DNA from: Symbiodinium natans
Taxonomy: Eukaryota > Sar > Dinophyceae > Suessiales > Symbiodiniaceae
NCBI GenBank assembly: GCA_905221605.1
Contig: CAJNDS010002171.1
Location: 151,001 to 215,000 of the forward strand
Length of the DNA stretch: 64,000 bases
Direction: 5' to 3'
Each line of letters opens with the position of its first letter. The stretch's first letter is position 1. The translations under genes were made by a program, and so were the position numbers. A model generated the notes under the pieces. It was not told the DNA's origin and made no database searches. It worked only from the letters and a program-made list of their open reading frames with translations. Shown piece by piece: positions 33,001 to 42,999 of the stretch.

Positions 33001-35300
33001 ACCCTAAACCCTAAACCCTAAACCCTAAACCCTAAACCCTAAACCCTAAACCCTAAAAGCTTTATAGGGTTCACAGGGTTCTTATAGGATGTAGAGGGTT
33101 TGTAGGGTTCACAGGGTGCGGGATTCCATGCTTTAGGGCTTCGCATTTAGGAATCTGCAGTCTTTGAGGGTTTAGGGTATAGGGTTTAGGGTTTGGTGTT
33201 TAGGGTTCAGGGTCGGATGCTGAGGGTTCTGCTTCTTGGTTTAGGGCTAAGGATTTAGGGGTTCAACGGGGCATTCCAGGCAGAAATGCTTTGGGCGCTC
33301 CGACCTGTGCAGGGCTTGTGTGGCCGCAGCCTATTTAGGGTTTAGGGTTTAGGGTTTAGGGTTTAGGGTTTAGGGTTTAGGGTTTAGGGTTTAGGGTTTA
33401 GGGTTGCGGGTTTAGGGCTTAGGGTTTAGGGTTTAGGGTTTAAGGTTTAAGGTTTCGCGCGTGGGGCCAGTTTGAGGTTTGGGGTCTGATGAGGGGTTGG
33501 GGTTTAGGGATTGGGGTTCAGGTTTCCCTGTAGCCTAGCAGAAAGCGAGGCGGCCCTTGCTTCTTTAACTCGGCCGTAATTAATAGGACCCGAACCGAAA
33601 AAAAGAACAGGAAAAGAGCACCACAGCCTGAAAGCTTAAAGTCCCTACGCGACAAGACGCAATCAACCTCCACCGGCAGCCAGGTTGCGCAGGCTCGCGG
33701 GGGGACTTCAGGGCGTCGCGCGGCGATGAGAGCCACTCCTCAAGGCGTTTTGGAGCGTTTAGGGCATTTAGGTCTTGAGGATCCCCCAAAAGCAGACTCT
33801 GGTGTAGTTAACCCTAAACCCTAAACCCTAAACCCTAAACCCTAAACCCTAAACCCTAAACCCTAAACCCCCAAACCCTCAAGGGCCCTCGACCCCTGCA
33901 AGGCTCGGGTGAAGCAAAATGAACCCACTGGTCTCCGGTTCTTTGCCAACAGCTTGGAGGGAGACGCCTACTGTAGTATCTCCTGGATGAAGGAGCAACC
34001 TAGGAAGAAAAAAGGGGTACCCTTTTTGGTTTTCAGGGGCTTATAATGGAACCGGTGCAGCCCTAAACCAATGCTGAGGTTCCTAGACTCTGCATGGCGT
34101 GTGCACGAGAAACACAGCCCGAAAGCCCCCTTGACACACCGTCCATGTCGCCAGCTTGCAACCGCTAATCTGAAGCCCTAAACCCAAAACCCAAAACCCA
34201 AAACCCAAAACCCTAAGCCTTAAACCCCAAACCCTAAACCCTAAACCCTGAACAGCAGCAGCCTAGGTTTGGCGGGGTGGAGGGCTATGCCAAACCCTGA
34301 AGCCCACATCGGGTGCGCCCAATGCAAGGGCACTAGAGACCAGAAAACCCAAGCCCTCAACCGCAAAAAAACACTGCAACTAAAGAAGGGAACCCTGATA
34401 CAGGAGCCTGGATGATAACCAACATCATCTTCTTACATATCCCTGAATAATTGACATTGAAACTACTCATTCCAATTGAACCCAAGACCCTGAACCCTAA
34501 ACTCCAAACCTGAAACCCTAAACCGTATACGCAGCTTAAACGGCCCCTACATTACACATGCCATGTGATCCTGCGCTCCATTTCTCTCCAGGGAGGTTGG
34601 GTAGCCAGACAGCTGAGGCGGACCTCGCTCGGGGCATAGCTGGATGCCGGTGAAGGACATGAAGTTACCACAACAAGGGTTTAGGGTTTAGGGTTTAGGG
34701 TTTAGGGTTTAGGGTTTAGGGTTTAGGGGGTCGTTTTCCGAATTCGGGTCCCTTTGTCGGGTCCTTTCTATAACGTGCCGCACTATCGAGGGCCCCCAAG
34801 GAGGGAACCTAATCTAGAGAACTGCCCACTGAGTCACATGAAGCTACCATAGTAGGGCTTTAGGGCTTCGAGTTTAGGATTAACCCTAAACCCTAAACCC
34901 TAAACCCTAAACCCTAAACTCTAAACCCTAAACGCTACGTAGCACAAGTTCCTCAGCAAGAACCCTGCCTGGGGTCTTTCGGAGCTTCAGGGCTCTTGGG
35001 GCTTCAGGTTTGAAGGCCGGGGTTGCAAGGGAATAGGTTTGGGATTTAGGGTTTCGGGTTTAGGGTTTTAGGTTTTAGGGTTTAGGGTTTAGGGCTTAGG
35101 GTTTAGGGCTTAGGGTTTAGGGTTAAGGGTTTACCCTAAACACTAAACCCTATAAGGGCTTCAGGGTTGAAGGGCTTTGGGGTGAGTTTGTTGCGATTGA
35201 GATTATTGTGATTGAGATTAAGGCTGAGGACACCGGGAGGCTCAGGCAGCACAAGCTCGAACTGACGGATTCCCTTCCCCCGACTCCCTTAGCAGAATCC
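33001..35300. other. Candidate exon islands with telomeric spacers
   Basis: Islands: 33275-33335 (minus QALHRSERPKHFCLECP after TAG|G), 33580-33785 (minus NAPKRLEEWLSSPRDALKSP), 33880-33965 (minus, LLHPSLAGVEGP then stop), 34075-34170, 34540-34670, 35210-35310 (plus EIKAEDTGRLRQHKLELTDS). Decayed family D at 33990-34052. Spacers are TTTAGGG (33340-33450, 34680-34725) and CCCTAAA (33810-33870, 34885-34935). Products unknown. Confidence 0.4.
34725..34840. mobile_element. Family E element
   Basis: GGGTCGTTTTCCGAATTCGG then GTCCC at the left, AATCTAGAGAACTGCCCACT at the right. The layout matches 40380-40490. A TTTAGGG array ends at its left edge. Confidence 0.55.
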
Positions 35301-35644
35301 GATGAGGTTTAGGGTTTTGGAGTTGAGGGACAAGAAATAGGAGGGTTTGGGGTTTAGGATTTTGGGGCTTAGGGATAAGAAACTACAGACTTTCCATGAG
35401 AAAGGATATTTGAATGTTCAGGGGGGAAGGGAATTCGTCACGAAGTCGTGCCACGGATAGATGTCAGATGGTGTGGTCACCGGCCCCCTCACCCTAAGCC
35501 TAGAACCCGAAACCCTCTCCAACCCCCCCGTGGCCAAAAGCCTCTTCAACCTTGCCCTGCACCCATCATTTGTAGCCTCAGGGGCACCCCCTGCTGCCCT
35601 AAACCCTAAACCCTAAACCCTAAACCCTAAACCCTAAACCTTCC

Positions 35645-35965
35645 TGGGGTCGCGCAAGCTTTGCACCCGAAGCCCAACGCCTACGAAGCCAGAACTCCCA
35701 ACTCCTGCCTGCGGTGCCAGAGCTCACCTGCCCAAAGGGTCCATGTACCCATATAGTATATACTTGGGCCCCAAAGCTACTATATGGGAACCCCTTTAAG
35801 GCCCAAGTATATACTATATAGGTACATGGACCCTTAGGGCTGGAGCAGGTTGGCTGTGGCGACTTCCGGGGCTTAGGGTTTTAGGGTTTTAGGGTTTCGG
35901 GGGCCTGGCCCTACTGGAAGCCTTCCACCGCCATTCAAGAGCAATGGTGGCGTTTCAGGGATGAG
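35645..35965 (+). CDS. Candidate exons around a family C element
   Basis: 35645-35736 reads NAYEARTPNSCLRCQSSPAQ on plus; 35838-35865 continues GLEQVGCGDF; 35905-35965 reads LLEAFHRHSRAMVAFQG then stop. The first two are separated only by the 97-bp family C element, so that element would be the whole intron. The exact junction frame is not proved and the product is unknown. Confidence 0.38.
35737..35833. mobile_element. Family C MITE, best copy
   Basis: Inverted ends of more than 30 bp: GGGTCCATGTACC, TATAGTATATACTTGGGCC, and the mirror GGCCCAAGTATATACTATAT, GGTACATGGACCC. 97 bp in total. Confidence 0.85.
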
Positions 35966-36339
35966 GGGTGCTACAAGGCCCAGTAAACCCCAGACCCTAC
36001 AACCCTAAACTTCTAACAAGCCCTAGGTCCTGAGCGGTAGTGCCTAGACCCCAAAAATAGCGACGCTGGCACAAAAGAGGGCTACGTACTAAGCAACCCA
36101 AGCAACTCTACTCTACGGAGGTCCTGTTGCTTGGGATTTTCTAAACCCTAAACCCTAAACCCTAAACCCTAAACCCTAAACCCTAAACCCTAAACCCTAA
36201 ACCCTAAACCCTAAACCCTAACCACTTGAAGGCTCAGGGGACGAAGGCTTCCAAAAGGAGGGCTGAACAAGTCCCATACGGCTGAACATCTTGTCTATAG
36301 CCTGCCTTCCCACCGGCTTACACAAAGTTCCCTGAACCC

Positions 36340-36455
36340 CTAAAAACCCCTCAAGCCCTAATTAACATCCTAAACGCCTAATTAAGCCCTAATTAACATC
36401 CTAATCGCCTACTTAAGCCCTAATTAACATCCTAAACGCCTAATGAAGCCCCAAG
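36340..36455 (+). repeat. 41-bp unit, three copies
   Basis: AGCCCTAATTAACATCCTAA followed by (A/T)CGCCTAATTA repeats three times with single changes, then breaks off at AAGCCCCAAGCC. The unit looks like a stretched CCCTAA motif. Confidence 0.8.
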
Positions 36456-36474
36456 CCCCCTACATTTCTGAGCC

Positions 36475-37320
36475 GCGCGCCTCGCTGCTCGCCTTCTGTA
36501 CCAGGGCGCCGCTGTTGGAGGGAGTCCCGATGAAGAAGACCTGTGACTCGCCAACCACGAGGTTGTGCACGAAAAGGCTCTAAATCCTGAAGTCCCTAAG
36601 CCGCCCAAATCCCCGAAACCCTACACCCTCCACACCCTCTAAACGCTCGTAAACCGTATGAACCCTCTAAGCCCCCTAAACCCCCACAAAGCCCTATAAA
36701 CCTGCGAAGGTTATACCATGAGACACCTGTTAAAAACCCTAAACCCACGGCCTCGGCTTCCCTGGCTGCACCTGGCGAGGGCTTGAGGATTAGGGGTGTT
36801 TGGGTTTCTTTCGTTTAGGGGATTAAGGGCTTAGGGGTTTGAGGGGTTAAGGGTTTAGGGGATCCAGGGCTTGGGGAATTGAGCAGCAGCGCGTCGCTCG
36901 CACTTCGCCCTGCCCTTGCGTTGGCTCAGAGCCTGCCAAGCTTTTGACTCTTGACTTTCAGCCCACACTTCGGGCAAACCCACTGGCTTGCAGCGCTTGG
37001 CCCTGCGAACGGCGCGAAAAGCATTGGGCCAGCACTGGAAGAGGACGTCGCTGGCTCGAAGCACCGCTTCGCACGTCCGCTTGGCCACAGCTCAGCTAGG
37101 CTTGCTAAAGTTGCACCGAAGGCTGTGAGAGCTGCCAGGTGACGGCAGGTGGAATCGTTCAGTTCACCAGAGAAGCGCACCTGCGACTTTTCGGCGACAA
37201 AGAAGTCGCGACGACGTGAAGGTAGCTCAGGTCCTGAGAGGGCCTTCATCTCCCAGCCGGGGTCGTGGCTGTATTCCTCGCACCGTGCCCAGTATATAAT
37301 ATTGGGCCGCCGCAAGTGGC
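36475..37320 (-). CDS. Candidate minus-strand gene fragment, two or three exons
   Basis: 36600-36480 reads VVGESQVFFIGTPSNSGALV on minus. 37090-36860 reads EAVLRASDVLFQCWPNAFRA and continues for about 75 codons. An overlapping minus frame (37315-36926) is also open and ends with CPKCGLKVKSQKLGRL, a CxxC motif. The two frames conflict and I cannot choose between them from sequence alone. No family recognised. Confidence 0.4.
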
Positions 37321-38033
37321 GTCAGGCGCAGGGCCGCGGTGGACCTGAACGCTGTGTTCCCTGCGTCCCGATTCGTGCAACGCGCGCACGTGCTGAAAAC
37401 ATGGCCAATGTGTGCCGATTGTATGCTACTTGTTTGACAGTCTCGATTTGCACACTTGTGGCCCGTGTCGCTGATGAGTCTATGCGGAATCGGTGTTGAG
37501 TGTACGCTGAGTTTATGCTGAGTCTTCTCGTTTACCTCTTTCCCAGGAGTCTCAGACCATCATGCACAATTACGTGTTCTCATGTATCTGTGTGTGCGTG
37601 TGCGTGTGTATTCCCATACATATAATAAAAAAAGATCACAGCTCAAGATTCACACTTTTCTTACTCCCACCAAAGCCTCACATTTTTCTATTTTGCCAGT
37701 TTTCGGACAGCCTACTTATAGAGCGTAAATTCAAGTACAGCATTGGTTGACACCGCCTGCGTTCACCATGCCTGCGCCACAACCACAAGGAAGGCAGTCG
37801 CTCAAAGTGCAACGGCAAAGTCAGCTGAGCGTGTACCTCTCTAAGATGGGCGTGGGGCTCACCATGCTTATAACCTTGTATCTCAGCATCCCTCACGCTG
37901 CATCCCCTCGGGCAGACGGTCGGCAACGCGGGTGACAGCCGTTGCAGAAGCGCCGCACCAACGGCACGCACACACTGCAAGGCTCCAAGTTCAAGTAGTC
38001 CTGTGGGATGGATCCGGAAAGCACACCTGAGCA
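37321..38033. other. Single-copy stretch without telomeric repeats
   Basis: About 700 bp of ordinary-looking DNA with a GTGTGCGTGTGC microsatellite near 37593. Several open frames on both strands up to 118 codons; none has a recognised domain. It may be intergenic or 5' sequence of the gene at 38034. Confidence 0.35.
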
Positions 38034-38523
38034 ATGATCAGCGAGATTGGTGGCGCATGTGGCTTGATGTGCAGTGCGGATCATACATCCCCACGGCTCA
38101 CCTGGAAAGTACCAGAATTGCTGGAACTTCGCGCCGCGAATGCCACGAACTCCACCAGCCCCCTTTGGGGCGATGATTGTGCTGGACCCCACTACGCCGA
38201 GCTTCTCAAGCAGCATCCGACCGCCGCGGCGCGCATGCCGGCTCAAGGCCGGGCAACTCCAAGACGAAAACCCAAGCTTTCGTCTACACTACCTGGAGGT
38301 TCATGGTACTTACTCACCAGTTATAACTGTACGTATAACCCACTTATAAGCCCCTTAAGTGCCCAAATATGGTTATAACTACATTTATAAGTACAGTTAT
38401 AATTAGTTCCTAAGTACCATGAACCTCCAAGTAGGTTCGATGGGATGCCACAGCCCCAGGCCAGCCCAAAAGGACAACGACCATTGCAGCACGCGCAACC
38501 AGAGGGCAAGGCCAGTACTCTGA
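38034..38523 (+). CDS. Hypothetical protein, two exons, family A intron
   Basis: Exon 1 is 38034-38295 (ATG directly after an in-frame TGA), exon 2 is 38435-38523 (TGA). Together 116 codons. Exon 1 ends KPKLSSTLPG; exon 2 continues SMGCHSPRPAQKDNDHCSTR. The 139-nt intron is a family A element, with a GA donor at CCTG|GAGG and an acceptor GTAG|G. The middle reads HYAELLKQHPTAAARMPAQG. No known family. The antisense strand is also open (38246-37893) with a GTGAGC donor-like site, so the strand is not certain. Confidence 0.5.
38296..38434. mobile_element. Family A element acting as an intron
   Basis: Perfect 19-bp terminal inverted repeat TGGAGGTTCATGGTACTTA, mirrored by TAAGTACCATGAACCTCCA, and longer with mismatches. 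The core has TATAACTGTACGTATAACCC and a mirrored TACAGTTATAATTA. Confidence 0.85.
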
Positions 38524-39788
38524 CTCCTATCGGGGGCTTAGGGGTTTAGGGCTTTTAGGGTTTCGGGCTCAAGGGCCGCGGAAGGCTGTTGGCAAGGGCT
38601 CTTCACTGTGGGGATTGTGGCGTTTAAGGTAGGGTGTAGGATGTAAGATGTAGGGGAAAGATCAGGGTTTGGAGACGTTTGGAGTTTAAAGTCTATAGAC
38701 TTTAGAGATTCGGCTTTGCAGGCTCCAGGGTTCAGGTTCAGCTTTGTGCCTTCAAGGCTTACGACTTCGGTCATGGCGTTGTTGGGGCTCCGGGGATTTC
38801 AGTAGAGCGGCTTGGGCTTCGCTTCAGCCGGGGTTTTGGGTTTGATGGTCAGGATACAAAGTTCAGGGGTTTAGGTTCAAACTTCGGTGCTAGGCCAGTG
38901 TAGGCCCATAAGCCCTTGGTGCCATTGGTCTCTTACCCCAAAAGCCTCCTAAACCCTAAACCCTAAACCCTAAACCCTAAACCCTAAACCCTAAACCAAA
39001 CCCTAAACCCTAAACCCTCCACACACACTCTTGCATGTCTGAGCCGCGGGTGTGAATCCTACATGAAAAGAGCATCCTACACTCCGAGCCCAGTCAAACC
39101 TGCACCCTGAAGCCCTATGCCTTGAAGCCCTAGGTTTAGGGTTTAGGGTTTAGGGTTTAGGGTTTAGGGTTTAGGATTTAGGGTTTAGGGCTTAGGGTGT
39201 AGGAAGCCCTGAAAAGTGCAAAAGCCGCCCAAGCTGCCCTGAAAATCATCGGGCCTTCGTCCGCCTCCTTGGCCCTTTCGCAGGTAAGGGGCGTCATCTG
39301 CAGAGCCCAGGCGGTGCTTCGTTAGTTTCAGAAAGCAGTCAGGTTCTGCAGGGTTGGAGACCCTCCCTTCTATCTGAAACCCCAAGTGATACTTAGTACG
39401 GCCCAAACATACCGATGTCCTCGTATTTAGAAGGCCCCCTGTTTTGGGGCAAAGGGACTGGGGCTTCGGGCCAAGTAGCTTACGGCTTAGGGCACATGTT
39501 AGCAGGTAACCGGGGCTTGGACTTTTCTGCATGAATAGGGCACGGCCCGCCCCATTGCCTCACCCCCCCCCCCCCCCCCAAAAAAAAAAAAAACCCAAGA
39601 CCCCCCAGAGCCCCCCAAAGCCCTAAACCCAAGACCCGCAAAGCCACAAAACCCAACACCCCAAAGCCCCGCGAAACCCTGCAAACCCCTGTAAACTCTT
39701 GCAAAGCCCCTTCCACAGCTCTGCAAAAGAAAGAAAGAAAGACCCTCTCAAAAAGACTCAACCCCTACGAAGCCCCTCTAGACCATAA

Positions 39789-40066
39789 ATAACCCTAAAT
39801 CCTAAAACCCTAAAACCCTAAAACCCTAAAACCCTAAACCCCTAAAACCCTAAAACCCTAAAACCCTAAAACCCTAAAACCCTAAAACCCTAAAACCCTA
39901 AAACCCTAAACCCTTAAACCCTAAAACCCTAAAAACCTAAAACCCTAAAACCCTAAAACCCTAAAACCCTAAAACCCTAAAACCCTAAAACCCTAAAACC
40001 CTAAAACCCTAAAACCCTAAAACCCTAAAACCCTAAAACCCTAAACCCTAAACCCTAAACCCTAAA
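39789..40066 (-). repeat. CCCTAAAA octamer array, ending in heptamers
   Basis: About thirty CCCTAAAA units, a few with an extra C, switching to CCCTAAA for the last four units before a C-run/A-run. A second such array is at 46495-46700. The octamer is the Chlamydomonas-type telomere unit, here apparently a local variant. Confidence 0.9.
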
Positions 40067-40379
40067 CCCCCCCCCCCCCCAAAAAAAGAAAGTCCCCAGC
40101 AGCCGGGCCAGAAGGTTGCTCTTCGGCGAAGTATCGAAGCCCAGCTTCAGGTCCTGCGCTCGGGGTTTAGGGTTTGGGGGGTTTAGGGTTTAGGGTTTAG
40201 GGTTCGGGGTTTAGGGTTTAGGGTTTAGGGTTTGGGGTTTGGGGCTTGGGGTTTAGGGTTTAGGGTTTAGGGTTTAGGGAGACGTGGTTCAGGTTCGAGG
40301 GCTCAAGAATCGGGAGTTGAGGGTGTGCCATGGACTGTTCTCGTTTAAAAGCTTATGAACCTTTACAAGGTCTTACTTA

Positions 40380-40490
40380 TGGGTAGCTTCCTAAATTCGG
40401 GTCCCATTTTGGGCAACCATCATAAGGCGGCACCCTTTAGAAAGGGATCCCAAAAGGGGCCCTAGTTTAGAGAACTACCCTTATGGCGGT
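40380..40490. mobile_element. Family E element
   Basis: GGGTAGCTTCCTAAATTCGG then GTCCC at the left; CCTAGTTTAGAGAACTACCC at the right mirrors it. GGGATCCC and GGGGCCC lie inside. Non-coding. Confidence 0.65.
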
Positions 40491-41129
40491 GTACCAGGGT
40501 GGTGTGGGTTGATTTTTAGGGTCCGGGGTTGAGGGGTTGGGGCCAAATTAGGGTCTATAGGGAAGAGGTGGGTAGGGATTAGGGTTCAGGGCTTCGCGAC
40601 AGAACCAACTCCCCCAAAACAACATCACTAACAACCCCAAAGCCCGTTGAAGAGCCAACCCAACCCCCCTATAACCCCTCAGAAAAACATCCCGAAAACG
40701 CCCTGACAGAACCCCTAAGGAAAACAAAAGAGTTTGAAAACCCTGAACCAAAACATCCCTAAACCCCCTCTATGGAAAAAGCGAGAAAACAGAAACCTAA
40801 AACCCCTTCACCAAGAAACCTAAACCCTAAACCCTAGACCCCTGGGACAAAAAAACAAAAAACATCCTAAACCCTAAGCCCTAAACCCTAAACCCGCAAC
40901 CTGCTTAAACCCTAAACCCTACTTAAACCCTAAGCTCTGAGCCCCAGGAAAAAGGAACTAAAGCTAAATCGTCTGAACACCCTGCAGCAGCCACCTGGGT
41001 ACTTCCCGAAATAGGGATTACCACATGTGCTGCCCCAAATAGAACCCCAAATCGAACCCCAAACCCCAAACCCTAAACCCTAAACCCTAAACCCTAAAGC
41101 CTAACCCGACCGTTGAACCTACTCCCAAC

Positions 41130-41444
41130 ATGCTTGAAGCCTTTGTTCATGAGTTCGTCGGCTTGGACGACATGGCTCAGGTGCCCTATTTTGTCCACGC
41201 TTGGCATGGTTTGGTTGAGAATAATCCGGTCGGTTTTGGGGAAGTTTTGCTTGGTTGGTTGCCCAACCCCAGTAAAGATCCGCAGAAATATGCTGCGGTT
41301 GCTTTGTTGACTTTCAGTGGAAGGCTACCTTTCGCTCGGTCAGACACGGTCTGCCATAGGCAAGGCCGCCATGTTCTGATCGGACCACATGAGGTCTTTA
41401 CTGTACATGCCCCGGCCTCAGTGTGGTTTGCATGGGATGGTTGA
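41130..41444 (+). CDS. Hypothetical protein, 104 codons, single open frame
   Basis: ATG at 41130, TGA at 41442, no telomeric unit inside. It reads MLEAFVHEFVGLDDMAQVPY, then HAWHGLVENNPVGFGEVLLG, then RSDTVCHRQGRHVLIGPHEV and ends SVWFAWDG. Balanced composition, no signal peptide or membrane segment. I do not recognise a family. It could be a complete small gene or one long exon. Confidence 0.5.
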   Translation: MLEAFVHEFVGLDDMAQVPYFVHAWHGLVENNPVGFGEVLLGWLPNPSKDPQKYAAVALLTFSGRLPFARSDTVCHRQGRHVLIGPHEVFTVHAPASVWFAWDG

Positions 41445-41459
41445 GTTTCAGGGCTCTTC

Positions 41460-42300
41460 CTCTGAATTCATGGAGCGTCGCAAGACTCTATCTGCAACGA
41501 ACGAACGAACGAAAGCCTAAACCCTATAAACCCTAAACCCTAAACCCTAAACCCCTCAAAAAGGGTACCCCTCTTTGCGGAAACCCCCACCTCGGGATTT
41601 AGGACCCAGGGCGGCCCAGCAGCCGCCTCCGCCTCAGCCTGTCGTAAGTGGCTCCTAAAGGTTTAGGGTTTAGGGTTTAGGGTTTAGGGTTTAGGGTTTA
41701 GGGCTTAGGGTTTAGGGTTTAGGGTTTAGGGTTTAGGGTTTAGGATTTAGGGTTTAGGGTCTGGGGTTTGGGGTTTGTAGGGTTTATTTACAGGGTTTAA
41801 GGTTTATAAGGCTTTCGGGATTTTAGGTCTGGAGTGTTCCTAGGGTCGCGAGTCTGGGGCTTTTGGGTTGAGCGGCTTAGGGGTTTGGAGCTTCATGGCT
41901 TCGGGGCTTTTAGGGTTGAGGGTTTAGGGTTTAGGGTTTAGGGTATAAAGTCCGACATCTGGAAACATTCATAAGAGCGAACCAAGTACCACGTGACTAT
42001 TTCGTTGTGATGACTATAAGACTTTGGGGTTTCGGGACGGGGGCCCTAAACCCTAAAACCTAAACCCTAAACCCTGAACCCTAAACCCCAAACCCTAAAC
42101 CCTAAACCCTAAATCCTAAACCCTAAACCCTAAACCCTAAGCCCTCCCTCACAACTCGGCCTGGCAAGCCTCCGGCACGCTCACCTCGGCCATGTCCTGA
42201 ATGAGGACAGTTCAGAATTCGTGGTTTTTGGGGTGTATATAGGCCGAAACCCCAAACCCAGCCTAAACCCTGTATTCTAGACTTGAGGGTTTTTCGGTCT
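41460..42300. other. Telomeric tracts with islands at 41600-41655 and 42144-42205
   Basis: GAACGAAC microsatellite at 41500. CCCTAAA at 41515-41550, TTTAGGG at 41660-41780 and 41925-41945, CCCTAAA at 42040-42145. The island at 42205-42144 reads DMAEVSVPEACQAEL then TGA on minus after ATTCAG|G, a plausible C-terminal exon. Confidence 0.4.
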
Positions 42301-42599
42301 CGGTTTCGGGTTTTGGACAGCATGGGCTCAAAGGACAGAGAGATCCACAAACCCTGAAGCTAGACCCAGGAGTAACCTAGGAACAAAAAGGGTGCCCTTT
42401 TTGGTTTTAAGGGGATTATAAGGGAACCTAAACCCTAAAATCAGGAGAGAAAAAAAGGGCCGAAACCCTAAACCCTAAATCAAAAAAAAAAAAAAAACGG
42501 GCCTACTCCCGGTCCTAGGAAGCCTTCATGGGTTATATTCTCTGCCTGGTCCAGACTCCGCATCGACTCGGCCCAGTACCAATGTCGAGGTCTTTCAAG
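42250..42599 (+). CDS. Candidate exon pair joined across a family D element
   Basis: On plus, the text up to 42362 ends HGLKGQRDPQTLKL. The next exon 42519-42599 reads EAFMGYILCLVQTPHRLGPV then PMSRSFK and stops at AAG|GTTTTT. The intervening 156 bp (42363-42518) is a complete family D element with a GA donor and CCTAG|G acceptor, phase 0 on both sides. The minus strand is also open (HWYWAESMRSLDQAENITH) but lacks AG|G at its start. Product unknown. Confidence 0.4.
42363..42518. mobile_element. Family D element with internal CCCTAAA units
   Basis: Ends GACCCAGGAGTAACCTAGGA and GGGCCTACTCCCGGTCCTAG. The core AAGGGTGCCCTTTTTGG and TTATAAGGGAACC is typical. Between them, CCCTAAACCCTAAA units and a long A-run have been added relative to the 32757 copy. 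Confidence 0.75.
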
Positions 42600-42807
42600 G
42601 TTTTTAGGGTTTAGGGTGTAGGGTTTAGGGTTTAGGGTCCAGGGTCTAGGGTTTAAGGTTTAGGGTTTCGGGAAGCTCAACCCTATCCCAACCCTATCCG
42701 CCTAAACCCAGTACCCCTAACATCGCAAGCCCCGGAACTCCTTTTGAGCTCGCCCTTGCCCAAGCAGTTCGGTACTTCCCCCCCCCCCCCACACACACCC
42801 TAAACTT

Positions 42808-42940
42808 GGGATTTTCACCCGGGTACTAACAGTCCTTAGTAGGGAGGTACTATAATCCCTGTTAAGGACTGATAAAAAACGGATTCTAATCGGGGGTACT
42901 ATAATCCCTCTTAAGGACAACAAGGGGAACAGACCAGGAA
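42808..42940. mobile_element. Family B element, doubled core
   Basis: Begins ACTTGGGATTTTCACCCGGG then TACTAACAGTCC. The motif GGTACTATAATCCCT(G/C)TTA with AAGGAC occurs twice, and the element ends AAGGGGAACAGACC. A C-run precedes it (42778-42790). Confidence 0.6.
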
Positions 42941-42999
42941 GTCCCTGGCCCATGAACTTATGCAGCTGATGCACTATAGACCTTGAAGCAACCCTAGAG

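Larger units (their letters stand above)
38530..41110. other. Tracts, arrays and a few islands
   Basis: 38540-38900: G-strand-like degenerate text. CCCTAAA at 38947-39020. 39200-39500 has a minus frame containing LTKHRLGSADDAPYLRKGQG. 39565-39595 is a C-run followed by an A-run. 40088-40158 is a good island, minus LKLGFDTSPKSNLLARLLGT. 40500-40800 has weak frames only. CCCTAAA-like text runs from 40815 to 41100. Confidence 0.4.

Noticed and set aside
36926-37315. Zinc-ribbon protein based on CPKCGLKV
   Set aside because: A single CxxC in one of two conflicting overlapping frames is not enough to call a domain.
37893-38246. Antisense frame of 117 codons over the 38034 gene
   Set aside because: The plus reading gives two exons in phase across a family A element with a stop at a sensible place. 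The antisense is kept as a possible alternative only.
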